A stretch of DNA of 64,000 nucleotides. Source: Methylomicrobium sp035916875. GTDB taxonomy: Bacteria; Pseudomonadota; Gammaproteobacteria; Methylococcales; Methylomonadaceae. The notes under the pieces are model-generated. The model had not been told where the DNA came from, did no database searches, and was given only the letters and a program-made list of their open reading frames with translations. Below, in pieces: positions 8,879 to 17,333 of the stretch; the first letter of the stretch is position 1, and each line of letters starts with the position of its first letter. The stretch spans positions 16,202 to 80,201 of the forward strand of contig NZ_JAXUHN010000077.1 of assembly GCF_035916875.1 (NCBI RefSeq), given 5' to 3'. The translations under genes were made by a program, and so were the position numbers.

Positions 8879-9535
8879 TTAAGGAATGCCATTGATGCCG
8901 AGTGTGGCAAAGCCACCGCTCCGGTGCCTTGCCGATAATTGTTCTTTGTTTTGTAAAAAGCGCATGAATAGCGTTCCGCCTTTATGCGAAAACCCCAAGT
9001 CGTCGATGCTCAACACCCGCATGCCGAGACTGACTTTGGCGCGGATCGGGTTCAATGAGGGGTCGAAGGCCTCTTCGGTGATGCTGAATTCGGTCAGCCG
9101 AACCGGTACGATCCGATTCCTGCTCCAGACAAACAATGTCAACGGCGCTTCGACCGGCACGATCTCCAGCGTTCCCGAATTGGCCAGGTTGTCATTCGCC
9201 TGCAACTGGCTGCTGCTCGGATAGATTAGCGTCTCCAGCGCGGCAAGTTGGGCATGCAGGCCGTTTTGCACGATTTCGTCATGCTGGTCGGGAAACTCCA
9301 GTTGATCGGCCGCATCGATTTCGGCCTCCAATTTGATTGTTTCAATCGGTGGCCCCTTCAAGCGCAACGCTTCCGAGCGGTCGCCGCCGCTGGTAAAACT
9401 CTGAATCTGAAAAGAACGATTCAGCGAATCTGCGTTGTATTGCAGTGCAATAATGCGCAACACCGCGCCGGTGCCGGGATTCAGCAACACAATGCCGCCT
9501 TTGATCAGTTTGGGCGAGCCGGGGAATGTGGTCAT
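8879..9535 (-). CDS. CIS tube-like protein (tube-initiating adaptor, N-terminal part of Pvc7-like)
   Basis: The 218-residue protein begins MTTFPGSPKLIKGGIVLL and carries the pattern of contractile-injection tube/adaptor proteins: VLRIIALQYNADSLNRSFQI followed by acidic and beta-rich segments (IKLEAEIDAADQLEFPD), ending in strands such as RVLSIDDLGF. It differs from the main tube protein (17334-17858) and probably forms the first tube ring on the baseplate. The following LysM gene completes a Pvc7-like unit. The gene lies between the candidate cargo genes and the baseplate genes. Confidence 0.78.
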   Translation of the reverse strand: MTTFPGSPKLIKGGIVLLNPGTGAVLRIIALQYNADSLNRSFQIQSFTSGGDRSEALRLKGPPIETIKLEAEIDAADQLEFPDQHDEIVQNGLHAQLAALETLIYPSSSQLQANDNLANSGTLEIVPVEAPLTLFVWSRNRIVPVRLTEFSITEEAFDPSLNPIRAKVSLGMRVLSIDDLGFSHKGGTLFMRFLQNKEQLSARHRSGGFATLGINGIP

Positions 9536-9570
9536 TCTAATCTTCTCCTAGAAGAGTGCGTTTTAAGCAG

Positions 9571-9993
9571 TCAGCGCACTACCAACTGAACGATATTCGA
9601 CGCAATGACAAGTGGATACAGACTCTCTGCCGGCAGCCGACTCGTGCCCGGATGAAAGACCGCCAAGATATAATAGCGACCCGCGTCTAGCTGATAATCT
9701 TTAGACGCCGTGCCGCTGACATAGCATAGATCCGCTAGATCTACGACAACCGTTGCGGCCGGGGCTAAGTCGATGGTGCTATAGGCAATATGCGCTTTCC
9801 TCGCGGCCTTGGGCGTGACGATATTCCACAGTCGATCGAAAACCACTAGATTCAGGGCCGAGTTATAGAATGGGTGCGTCAATGACAATGGCTGTTCGCC
9901 GCGATTGGTTAAAAACAAACGTCCGCCGACCGGCGCGCCTGCGGAGGTTTCGGCCGGGAGTTTGAGTTCAAGAGCAAGTACGGATGCGGTCAT
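9571..9993 (-). CDS. Unknown beta-rich protein in the eCIS operon
   Basis: This 140-residue protein is not recognised with confidence. It reads as an immunoglobulin-like beta sandwich: alternating strands (VLALELKLPAETSAGAPVGG, RLFLTNRGEQPLSL, then YYILAVFHPGTSRL) with no transmembrane segment or signal peptide. The layout resembles intracellular proteins that pack charged and hydrophobic strands around an NRGEQPLSL-like turn. It sits directly after the HEQVH protein and before the tube-like adaptor. It could be an accessory structural protein, a chaperone or immunity partner for a cargo, or a cargo itself; the sequence does not decide. Confidence 0.6.
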   Translation of the reverse strand: MTASVLALELKLPAETSAGAPVGGRLFLTNRGEQPLSLTHPFYNSALNLVVFDRLWNIVTPKAARKAHIAYSTIDLAPAATVVVDLADLCYVSGTASKDYQLDAGRYYILAVFHPGTSRLPAESLYPLVIASNIVQLVVR

Positions 9994-10016
9994 TTTAAGT
10001 TTCTCATACAGTCAAA

Positions 10017-11210
10017 TCACGTAATGCCATTATTGACGCACACCGGACAGGCTGCCGGTCCCCATCCCCGATTTCGCGCGTTGACACAAAGCTGCCGAAT
10101 GCGCGGTGCCACGACAACGCGTTCGGCGGCTTGGGTATTGATATTGGGGTCTGGGATTCCCCAGAAGGCTGGATAATTGCCACTGGCGTTGCTGGTCTGG
10201 ATGGCATTGGTAAACGCTGCCGATGAGCGCATGGCCGCGGTCGCCGCCGATCGACGCCGAGTAGCACCGGCGGCCGGAACACTCAGCCCGTCGATGATGG
10301 CCTGTTGCGCCGGCCAGTCGCTCCCCATGCTCGTCCGCCATTCGTCCACATGCACTTGTTCGTGCGCGCGCACGGCAGCCAGCATGTAAAAGTTGCCGGG
10401 GCAATTTCCCAAGGCATCGAGGTCAGAAACCTGGGTACAAAAGTTGGCTGCGGTGCTATTGCCAACAGTCGGCTCACGCTGGCCAGCCAGTTGCCGGCTA
10501 AAGGTGCGCACCACCGAACGCACTCTTCGCACCCGCAACCGCCAGTTGGCGCCATCACGGCAGGTGCGCGTTGCCACCTGTAACGGATCCGGAGACGTAA
10601 TGCCCCACGTGCAAGCGCCGATCGCCGCTCTCTGTGCCGCAGTACTCCGACCCACGGAAAATCCGACCGGAGCATTGCGGGGAGCGGGACATAGGGTCTT
10701 CACCTCTCCTGGCCCCCCAAAGGGAAGCGCCGTCTGTAGGACCATGAACTCGACCTTGGCCTTGGGTCCCTGCTCTTCTGTCTCATCGGGCGATGGAGCC
10801 GACTCTGCCGAGGCGGCTGGCTCGGTTTCAGATATCGCTGAATCCGGTGCGGGTTGTTCTTCCTCGTCTTCCAAGACAGAGTCTTCTTCGGCATCGGCCT
10901 GGGCGGGGATTGCTTCCTTGATTTCCGCAGCCGCCTCCGCATCCGCCTTGTCGTTTGGCAATGCCTTATCCTTGACCTGCTCGGCGCGAACCGGTGCACC
11001 GGCCGGAAATGCGCTACTATCCAAAGCAATAGAGCTCACTCTAAATTGGGCTTGCGGACCGCGTCTCTTTCTTTTGCCGCATTCCTCGCACTCGCCGCCC
11101 GCAAATGTATGATTGCCGCAAGCGCATTTACGCCGAAAGATGCCGTTCGAGAGCGGCGCGACGAATACGGGATTGCTATACTTCAACGGATTATGCGCTA
11201 TTTCGCTCAT
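10017..11210 (-). CDS. Zinc-ribbon/HEQVH protein, candidate eCIS cargo or protease
   Basis: The 397-residue protein begins with a short basic stretch and a CxC...CxxC cluster (cysteines 29, 31, 41, 44) of the kind found at the N-terminus of many eCIS-associated proteins. An acidic low-complexity linker (about 88-150) follows, then a Cys-rich C-terminal domain with HEQVH at 283-287 and E290. HExxH is the zinc-binding and catalytic motif of metallopeptidases. The third ligand cannot be fixed by eye. eCIS effectors often carry a metallopeptidase-like 'core' domain near their N-terminus; here the motif is C-terminal, so it may be the toxic domain itself. It lies next to the nuclease gene. Confidence 0.68.
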   Translation of the reverse strand: MSEIAHNPLKYSNPVFVAPLSNGIFRRKCACGNHTFAGGECEECGKRKRRGPQAQFRVSSIALDSSAFPAGAPVRAEQVKDKALPNDKADAEAAAEIKEAIPAQADAEEDSVLEDEEEQPAPDSAISETEPAASAESAPSPDETEEQGPKAKVEFMVLQTALPFGGPGEVKTLCPAPRNAPVGFSVGRSTAAQRAAIGACTWGITSPDPLQVATRTCRDGANWRLRVRRVRSVVRTFSRQLAGQREPTVGNSTAANFCTQVSDLDALGNCPGNFYMLAAVRAHEQVHVDEWRTSMGSDWPAQQAIIDGLSVPAAGATRRRSAATAAMRSSAAFTNAIQTSNASGNYPAFWGIPDPNINTQAAERVVVAPRIRQLCVNARNRGWGPAACPVCVNNGIT

Positions 11211-11247
11211 ATACGGCCTCGATCATGCGGTTCCCCCGCGCATTGTT

Positions 11248-12087
11248 CTATTTCTCGACAAATACCAAATCTTCAGGTTCGACAGTGAGTCTAACCTTGT
11301 TCCTCGTGACCTCGACGAATGTATCGAGGTTGGAGAAGTGGCCGGCCTTCAATTCCAGCACCGGTTCCGGGTTGGCGGCGAGATAGTCCTTGAATCCGTC
11401 GATACCGCCGCCGTCGCCCATGAAATTGATGATACGGCGGAAAAGCTTTGGCAGGATGACTTCGTCGTCGGTAACGGACGCGAGACTTACGACGGTGAAG
11501 CCATGGGTCGTTTGATCCTTGGGCCAGATGCCCTTTCCGCCCTTCCGAGCCTTATCCGCAGCGCGCGTGATTGTTTTCCTCAGATCGGAAAACAGTCCAC
11601 TGTAGTAGGTCGGATAGGCCAAGCCCGCCAGCACCGATTGATAGTTGATGCTGTATTTCAAACGGCCTGGGTCTAGAAAAACTGGAGCTCCGTCGCTCTC
11701 TTCGGCCGCGCCGGCAAAAACAAAGGAAACCGGCCGGCGATTCTTTTCGGTCGTGCGCGAGAGGATATAGCCGGCTGTGCCGTCCTCCGCGGAGACAATT
11801 CTGGTGCCTGCATCATTGAACTTGACCTTCCTGATCCCAAGTTCATCGAGCAGAAAATGCATCGCCGCATTGGCCAGTTGCAGCGGTTGATGATGGCCTT
11901 GATAGTGTGTCTCGAGCGTGTCGATGGCTTCGATCCGCAATTGGGCGTGCCCCTTGGCATTCAACTGGACGGGAGGACCCGCAAGTAATTTCCAATTATC
12001 GCGATCATCGGCTTGAAATCGGATCGAGTCTCCGTCAGGCGAGTAGCCGATTACATGAAATGTGCCTTTGATCAGATTGAATGGCAT
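11248..12087 (-). CDS. Staphylococcal-nuclease-like protein, candidate eCIS nuclease cargo
   Basis: The 279-residue protein matches the thermonuclease (SNase) fold. D20 lies in SPDGDSIRF, R51/D56/E59 in LRIEAIDTLET and R118 in NRRPVSFVF. The spacing R-x4-D-x2-E equals that of R35/D40/E43 of staphylococcal nuclease, and R118 falls where R87 is expected, followed by the NYQSVLAGLAYPTYY segment that mirrors the alpha-helix after it. All catalytic and calcium-binding positions are therefore present. There is no signal peptide and about 80 extra C-terminal residues. Its place within an injection operon suggests a DNA/RNA-degrading payload; a structural or cellular role is less likely but not excluded. 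Confidence 0.8.
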   Translation of the reverse strand: MPFNLIKGTFHVIGYSPDGDSIRFQADDRDNWKLLAGPPVQLNAKGHAQLRIEAIDTLETHYQGHHQPLQLANAAMHFLLDELGIRKVKFNDAGTRIVSAEDGTAGYILSRTTEKNRRPVSFVFAGAAEESDGAPVFLDPGRLKYSINYQSVLAGLAYPTYYSGLFSDLRKTITRAADKARKGGKGIWPKDQTTHGFTVVSLASVTDDEVILPKLFRRIINFMGDGGGIDGFKDYLAANPEPVLELKAGHFSNLDTFVEVTRNKVRLTVEPEDLVFVEK

Positions 12088-12138
12088 GACGATCTTTCCT
12101 CTTGCTTTTTAGCCTTGACAGGCCTGGCAATGATAAGG

Positions 12139-12396
12139 TTATTCATGACCGATGCTTCCCGATATAGAGTAGGCGATCTGCCGGCCGAGGTGCGTCGGAT
12201 CGTTGCCGGTCAATAGAATGTCCTTGCCGGAAATACGCGACAAAGACCCGCCCTGAGCAAGACTGGGCGAAAAACCGCCGTATCTAAGCATCCGTATGAG
12301 TTCGCTGGCTACGATGCTTTGCAACAATTGATGCTGACCGGGTGCGATAGTGACGCCGTCCAAAACCAGCCGCTCGATATGTAGATTAATGTTCAT
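12139..12396 (-). CDS. Small conserved eCIS-associated protein
   Basis: This 85-residue protein begins MNINLHIERLVLDGVTIAPG and continues with helices (QHQLLQSIVASELIRML) and a Gly-rich turn. Short proteins of this kind regularly follow the AAA+ ATPase gene in eCIS and related loci. The function is not known to me. The start overlaps the ATPase stop by 4 bp (ATGA), so expression is coupled to the ATPase. No membrane segment or signal peptide is visible. Confidence 0.7.
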   Translation of the reverse strand: MNINLHIERLVLDGVTIAPGQHQLLQSIVASELIRMLRYGGFSPSLAQGGSLSRISGKDILLTGNDPTHLGRQIAYSISGSIGHE

Positions 12397-14459
12397 TTGG
12401 CCTCTGTCGCATCCAGCCAGCGAAAATCGGATTCTTTCGCTGGCCGCTCCAGTTTTTTAAATTCGGTGCGCGCCGCGTTCAGGATCAAATGCATCGTCAC
12501 CCTCCCGTCATGCTGTTGGGCAGCCAGAAATGCCGAATTCAACGCCACGTTCTGGATACTGCCGCCAGTCAGCGTAAGTGCCGCCAGCCGTTGGTAGTCT
12601 ATAGACGGATCGACCGGGGTCGCGGGCGGAAAGACTTTCTGCCAGATTTGCATACGTTCCTCGATGCCGGGAAAGGGAAAATCGACGACGAAGCGTAGCC
12701 GGCGTAAAAATGCCTTATCCAGCGCGGTTTTCATATTGGTCGCCAGAATCGCCAGTCCCCTGTAGGATTCCATGCGTTGCAGCAGGTAATTGATCTCGAT
12801 ATTCGCGTAGCGGTCGTGGCTATCCTTCACTTCGCTACGTTTGCCGAACAGCGCGTCGGCTTCGTCGAAGAACAGGATTGCTCCGCTGTCTTCGGCTGCG
12901 TCGAACAGTTTTCGCAGGTTCTTCTCGGTTTCTCCGATGTATTTACTGACTACTGCCGAGAGATCGATCCGGAACAGATCGAGCCGCAGCGCATTGGCGA
13001 TCACTTCCGCGGCCATCGTCTTGCCGGTGCCGCTTTCGCCGGCGAACAGTACGCTGATACCCATGCCCCGATTCATGCGTTCGCGAAAGCCCCAGGCGTC
13101 ATAGACCCGGCTACGGAGGGAAACCTGATCGGTGATTTGGCGCAACAACGCAATCTGCGTTGAAGGCAGCACAAGTTGATCCCAATCGGCCTTCGCCTCG
13201 ATCCGGTTCGCCAATTGCTCCATGCCGATTCGCGCGGCAATACGGCAGGCTTGCCATAACTCGCTTTGCAGAGACGCGCCGGACGGAGCATTGCCCGGAG
13301 TTGCGCTATGGGAAAGCATCATCGCGGCGAGCCGCTGAATTTCGTCCTGACTGAAAGAAAACTGTTCAGATAAACACTGCGGCATGCTTTCGGCACGCTC
13401 CGCAAGCGCCACGGCCCAAAGCCGTTGTTGTTCTTCAGGGCGCGGTTTATAGATTTCCATACTGACGCGGGGTCTTGGCGATTCGGTGTTGGCTTCTTTT
13501 ACATCGAGAAACTCCACGCCGCCGCTGCGATCCAGAAAGCGCTTCAACAAAATTTTTTCGGCATCGCCGGCGCCGTCCGCTTTGATATACAGCGCCAACG
13601 GCGTCAGCGCCGATTCCCGCTGCCATAACCGGCAGAAGATTTCGAAATCGCTGATGTGGGCGGGCATGCTCTTCAAGTCGATCGCATGCAGATTTAAGCC
13701 GAACGAGGCGGAAGCCTTGCAGGCGATCAGTTGTTTGCTGGCCGAATCAGGCCCCAACAGCTCGAAAAATGGGATTCTTTCCTTGCCGTTGGACGCTGTA
13801 ACGCGCTCAATAATCAGATCGACTGCCTGTTGCTGCGATGGCGGAAGATCCGTATCCTGGTTTACGGCGGTAACCGGATCCAGCAGCGGCAGCAAGCGGT
13901 CGTCAAGATAGTCCAGGCCTTTCAGATAATTCAGAATTCTCTCGTCGATCGATAATGCGGAGGCGGTCAGGGCCTGCGCATTGGGCTGGTTGATGTCCAG
14001 CAGCCGCCAATAGCGAAGCGGGCGGTGCGGTGCGAGCGCATTCCAGTCGGGATTGTCGAATAAGGCGAAGGCCAGCGCGAAGGTCGGATACGGTTTGCCC
14101 GGATTATTCTGCGCTTTCGCGCACAGCGAAGCGATGCGGGTATCCAGTTCGACCGCCGCGCACAAGGTCAGCACATCGCGCTCGAATGCCGACAAGCCCA
14201 ATATGGAGGTCAGCCGGATCAATGCGGGCGGTGGCGTGTTCTTTTCCAGTTTGCTCAAGTCCTGGCGAAGCTGTTCGATTTCCCGGCTGTCGGCCGCCTT
14301 GGAGTGAAGTTGCGCATTTTCAGACCGTTTAAACCAACCGGGTTTCTCGGACTCATCGTCGTCCGCACGAGCAAGTTGCTGCAAACGCAAACGTACCCAG
14401 TTGACCGCGCTCGCCAAATACTGTTCGTTGATTTGGATCCAGCCGAGTTGCGTGCTCAT
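12393..14459 (-). CDS. eCIS AAA+ ATPase (Pvc15-like)
   Basis: This 688-residue protein has a C-terminal AAA+ domain with Walker A GESGTGKT (474-481), Walker B AILFFDEAD (about 527-535) and sensor/arginine region ATNMKTALDKAFLRRLRF. An N-terminal half (about 200-345) looks like a degenerate AAA module. Pvc15-type ATPases assist eCIS assembly or cargo loading. I chose ATG at 14459 (MSTQLGWIQINEQYL) rather than the longer open frame to 14861: this start overlaps the stop of the upstream gene by 4 bp as TCAT/ATGA, and the extension would lie entirely antisense-free within the preceding gene with no family resemblance. Confidence 0.92.
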   Translation of the reverse strand: MSTQLGWIQINEQYLASAVNWVRLRLQQLARADDDESEKPGWFKRSENAQLHSKAADSREIEQLRQDLSKLEKNTPPPALIRLTSILGLSAFERDVLTLCAAVELDTRIASLCAKAQNNPGKPYPTFALAFALFDNPDWNALAPHRPLRYWRLLDINQPNAQALTASALSIDERILNYLKGLDYLDDRLLPLLDPVTAVNQDTDLPPSQQQAVDLIIERVTASNGKERIPFFELLGPDSASKQLIACKASASFGLNLHAIDLKSMPAHISDFEIFCRLWQRESALTPLALYIKADGAGDAEKILLKRFLDRSGGVEFLDVKEANTESPRPRVSMEIYKPRPEEQQRLWAVALAERAESMPQCLSEQFSFSQDEIQRLAAMMLSHSATPGNAPSGASLQSELWQACRIAARIGMEQLANRIEAKADWDQLVLPSTQIALLRQITDQVSLRSRVYDAWGFRERMNRGMGISVLFAGESGTGKTMAAEVIANALRLDLFRIDLSAVVSKYIGETEKNLRKLFDAAEDSGAILFFDEADALFGKRSEVKDSHDRYANIEINYLLQRMESYRGLAILATNMKTALDKAFLRRLRFVVDFPFPGIEERMQIWQKVFPPATPVDPSIDYQRLAALTLTGGSIQNVALNSAFLAAQQHDGRVTMHLILNAARTEFKKLERPAKESDFRWLDATEAK

Positions 14460-15703
14460 GCGATCGTTACCGTCTGATTGACCGAGAATTGCGGCACGGC
14501 CCCGGAAAAATCCACCGGAATGCTGTCCGCGCCGTCCACCCGCAGACGGAGGACATAAGGGCGCGGCCGGGCTTCCGCACCGGCGACGGTGAATATCAGC
14601 GTCGTCGGCAGCGCCGGGTTGGCCGGTGTCGCTGCGCTGTCGGGTTTGACGAGTCGATCGCCGAACAGTAATGACACCCGCTGGGTGTTCCGCAGTTGCG
14701 GCAGGCATTCGATCGTCAATACCACATCGCCTGCGGGCGCATTTGACGGGTTGACCGTCAGGATTCTCGGCGCTAAAGGCATCGCCAGTGCATTGCTGGC
14801 CAATACCGGGCTGTCTGGAGGGGCGATCACTAACGAGACCCGATAAAATCCCGCCGGCCATTTCGATCCGACATCAGTGTCGCCTGTTTGTGACGGCAGC
14901 GCCACCTGCAGTTCGGTTTCGGTGCCGTCCGATGCGGGGACAATATCAATCGGGAGCTTCTTCGACGGATCCGTCGGATCAACCAACAACGGATGTTCAA
15001 ACCGGACGGTCATATTGTCCCCCGCCAGCCGTTCGCCAAGAATCACAATCCGGTCGCCGAGTTCCGCGGCCGGCTTTTGATTCAGAAAGCGGATGCCGGT
15101 CAGGGCCGGCAACGGCGCGGCGGTCACCATGGCGCCGCGGTCCTGTTCGCCGCGCCGCAATACCGGCAACGCCGCGCGGCCGGCCAGCGTACTGTCGATC
15201 AACACCACCGACGCTTGATAGACCGTCGACAGCCTGTACTCTGCCGATTGAAAGCTGCTCCACAGCTTGAACATGTCGTCCAGGCTTATCGGCTGCGGCG
15301 TGATCCGCACCCGTTCGATCTGGTCCTGTAGACCGGAATCCGGCACGATGCCGCTAATATCGGCTTGGCTCAGCAACGGGTGATCGTGTAGTGTGCTCAT
15401 CGCTCGGCCCATCACCTGCTGCCCGGAAATATCGTCGTCGGCTGCGCCGTAGGCGGTGATCAGGTAATTCAAAACCAACGCCAAAGGCGGCGGCGAATTT
15501 TCGCCGCTTCTGGCCGTGCCGGGCAGTGGGAAATTACTGAATGCCGGATCGATCTGTGTGCTGTAAAGAAAGATGTTCAATTGCGAGCCAACCTCGTCGC
15601 CCCGCGCGAGGCTCGGAGGCTTCGTGGTCACCGCCGAGGCCGCGCCTAACAGGATGTGGCGCAAGGTTGCGGTCACGGTCGCCAGCGCATTCGGGCCGCT
15701 CAT
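14456..15703 (-). CDS. DUF4255 tail terminator/cap protein (Pvc16-like)
   Basis: The 415-residue protein has an N-terminal DUF4255/Pvc16-N domain (about 1-190): LATVTATLRHILLGA, then VGSQLNIFLYSTQIDPAF and PPPLALVLNYLITAYGA. The remainder contains Ig/IPT-like beta repeats (MTVRFEHPLLVDPTDP, VLTIECLPQLRNTQ). Pvc16-type proteins cap the distal end of sheath and tube. Gene order directly before the ATPase is the same as in Pvc/Afp clusters. It overlaps neighbours by 4 bp on both sides. Confidence 0.9.
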   Translation of the reverse strand: MSGPNALATVTATLRHILLGAASAVTTKPPSLARGDEVGSQLNIFLYSTQIDPAFSNFPLPGTARSGENSPPPLALVLNYLITAYGAADDDISGQQVMGRAMSTLHDHPLLSQADISGIVPDSGLQDQIERVRITPQPISLDDMFKLWSSFQSAEYRLSTVYQASVVLIDSTLAGRAALPVLRRGEQDRGAMVTAAPLPALTGIRFLNQKPAAELGDRIVILGERLAGDNMTVRFEHPLLVDPTDPSKKLPIDIVPASDGTETELQVALPSQTGDTDVGSKWPAGFYRVSLVIAPPDSPVLASNALAMPLAPRILTVNPSNAPAGDVVLTIECLPQLRNTQRVSLLFGDRLVKPDSAATPANPALPTTLIFTVAGAEARPRPYVLRLRVDGADSIPVDFSGAVPQFSVNQTVTIA

Positions 15704-16590
15704 GACCGCCTCCCGCCGTTGCGTTGTTTCAGATAGTCATCGAGGCTCAATAAGCCGGACGGCTTGCCGGGTTTCGGCGCGGGCGGCGCGGCATCGGCCT
15801 TTGTTGCCCGGATTTCGATGCGGCCGATCGTGACGTTGATCACCGGTTCGGCTTCCGCTTTGCCGCTTATTTCTTGCGACCGCTCGCCGAGGCTCGTTTG
15901 CAGATCCTGCAACCAGGTTGGGATTTGCAGCGTGCCCGGCTCTTGTCGGTTCTTGTCAGGCGTTTGCGCCGGAGCGGTTGAAGTTTCGGTTAAGGCGACG
16001 CTCGTTTCGTTGCGATGGCTTGGCGGGCGGAAAGAGAAGGGCGAAAAAAGCGCGTTTTCGTTGCCAACGAGAGCCGCAGGCGCGAGCCGGGGAACATCCT
16101 CGTTTCCTCGCTCCATAGGTTCGGTAACAGCGGATTGGCTTACTAATCGGTCCAGGATTTCTTCTATTCGACCAGTCAGGTCCCGTGATTCGGCGGTTGT
16201 ATCGAGACCGCTGTGGGGATTGTCAGTGAACTGATTCGTCGGCACTCGCGACAGAATGTCTTGTATACGTAGATCGGTTTGATCGTGCCGATGATCTTCC
16301 GGCAGAGGGTGCCGAAGCGATTCAGGTTTGTTTTGCGCGTCGGTGGTTGCTTGAATGGCGGCCGGGCGGGATTCTTGAATGGACGGTTTTATCCTCTCGG
16401 CGACGGCTATGTTGGTTCGTTCGGTCGCCGTTGCGGCGGCCGGATAGGATTCCGCAAGCCCGGCTTCGACGACAACCGCCGGGTGGTCCGCTACGGCCGC
16501 TTCCGGCTCGAACATGGCCCGTTGCCGGGGCTGCACCGTGGAGGCCACGCCCTGATGGCGATCGATCATATTTTGCAAAAAGCCGTTCAT
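15700..16590 (-). CDS. Pro-rich conserved eCIS protein with a VIGRIEIR C-terminal motif
   Basis: This 296-residue protein is mostly low complexity (many Q, P, R, E and S; about 20-210) but ends in a conserved segment (PVINVTIGRIEIRATKADAA, then LSLDDYLKQRNGG). Proteins with this tail regularly sit between the gp26-like and DUF4255 genes in eCIS clusters, although their role is unknown to me. It overlaps both flanking genes by 4 bp. The disordered body and short C-terminal anchor suggest a linker or assembly factor; this is inference. Confidence 0.7.
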   Translation of the reverse strand: MNGFLQNMIDRHQGVASTVQPRQRAMFEPEAAVADHPAVVVEAGLAESYPAAATATERTNIAVAERIKPSIQESRPAAIQATTDAQNKPESLRHPLPEDHRHDQTDLRIQDILSRVPTNQFTDNPHSGLDTTAESRDLTGRIEEILDRLVSQSAVTEPMERGNEDVPRLAPAALVGNENALFSPFSFRPPSHRNETSVALTETSTAPAQTPDKNRQEPGTLQIPTWLQDLQTSLGERSQEISGKAEAEPVINVTIGRIEIRATKADAAPPAPKPGKPSGLLSLDDYLKQRNGGRRS

Positions 16591-17327
16591 GACCCTGCCA
16601 TCCCGAGATAAAGCTGCCGGCGCACCGGACTCAGATTCAGGATGTCGCGTTCCGACCAGCCATAGGCTTTGGCCAGCTTATGCACGGTTCGTAGCATTCG
16701 TTCCGCCCAGGTGTCGATTTCGGTCCAGAGAAAGCCGGCGATATCGAAAAAAACCTCCCATTTGTGCGCACAATCCGGGCAGGTCAGTTGAATGCGGATT
16801 TCGGCTTGCGGGTCCAAGGCTTCTATACGCTGGCTCAAGGCCTGAATCACTGTTTCCGGCAACTGTTCGATCGCGCATTCGGCGCCCCGGTATTCGGCGG
16901 AGTGGATGCAGCGTTGCAGTAGCCGCCGCATCGCGACCGCCGGCTCGCTGCCTTCTATCGCGGCCATGTCCAGGCTGTTCGGCAGACGGAAACGTAAGCG
17001 GTAACAATCCGGGGTATCGAGGCTGAACGCTTGCTCCGCCGGCGCTTCGCAGCCGCCAGCAACGTGCAAATCGGCAATGTTTTGTTCCCATTCGATGCGT
17101 GAGCTGCAATTCGGGCAGGCCGCGTTATTGACCAGACGCGGTCCGAACAGGCGTTCGCGTATAAACAACAGACAGGTATCGCGTGCGCCGATGCTAAGCT
17201 CCGCAATCGTGCCGACCGCCAATTCGGGGTAGGCGGCCGCCAGCAGCATCAGCGATTTCTGCGACAGCGGACGGTTCAAGCCTTGCTCCCAGACAGTCAA
17301 CATCTCTGCGGCACTCAGGTCTTTCAT
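16587..17327 (-). CDS. T4 gp26-like baseplate hub/assembly protein with two zinc motifs
   Basis: The 246-residue protein holds CPNC at 71-74 and CPDC at 183-186, which can form a zinc ribbon with further cysteines (C52, C93). The N-terminal LSAAEMLTVWEQGLNRPLSQ and the segment SIGARDTCLLFIRERLFGP fit the T4-baseplate hub-assembly family that occurs after the tube gene in eCIS loci. It probably acts in baseplate assembly. It starts only 6 bp after the tube gene and overlaps the next gene by 4 bp. Confidence 0.75.
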   Translation of the reverse strand: MKDLSAAEMLTVWEQGLNRPLSQKSLMLLAAAYPELAVGTIAELSIGARDTCLLFIRERLFGPRLVNNAACPNCSSRIEWEQNIADLHVAGGCEAPAEQAFSLDTPDCYRLRFRLPNSLDMAAIEGSEPAVAMRRLLQRCIHSAEYRGAECAIEQLPETVIQALSQRIEALDPQAEIRIQLTCPDCAHKWEVFFDIAGFLWTEIDTWAERMLRTVHKLAKAYGWSERDILNLSPVRRQLYLGMAGS

Positions 17328-17333
17328 CAGGAA

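Noticed and set aside
14460..14861. N-terminal extension of the AAA+ ATPase to 14861
   Set aside because: The extra part overlaps the DUF4255 gene and lacks ATPase character. The ATG at 14459 has the 4-bp coupling used throughout the operon.
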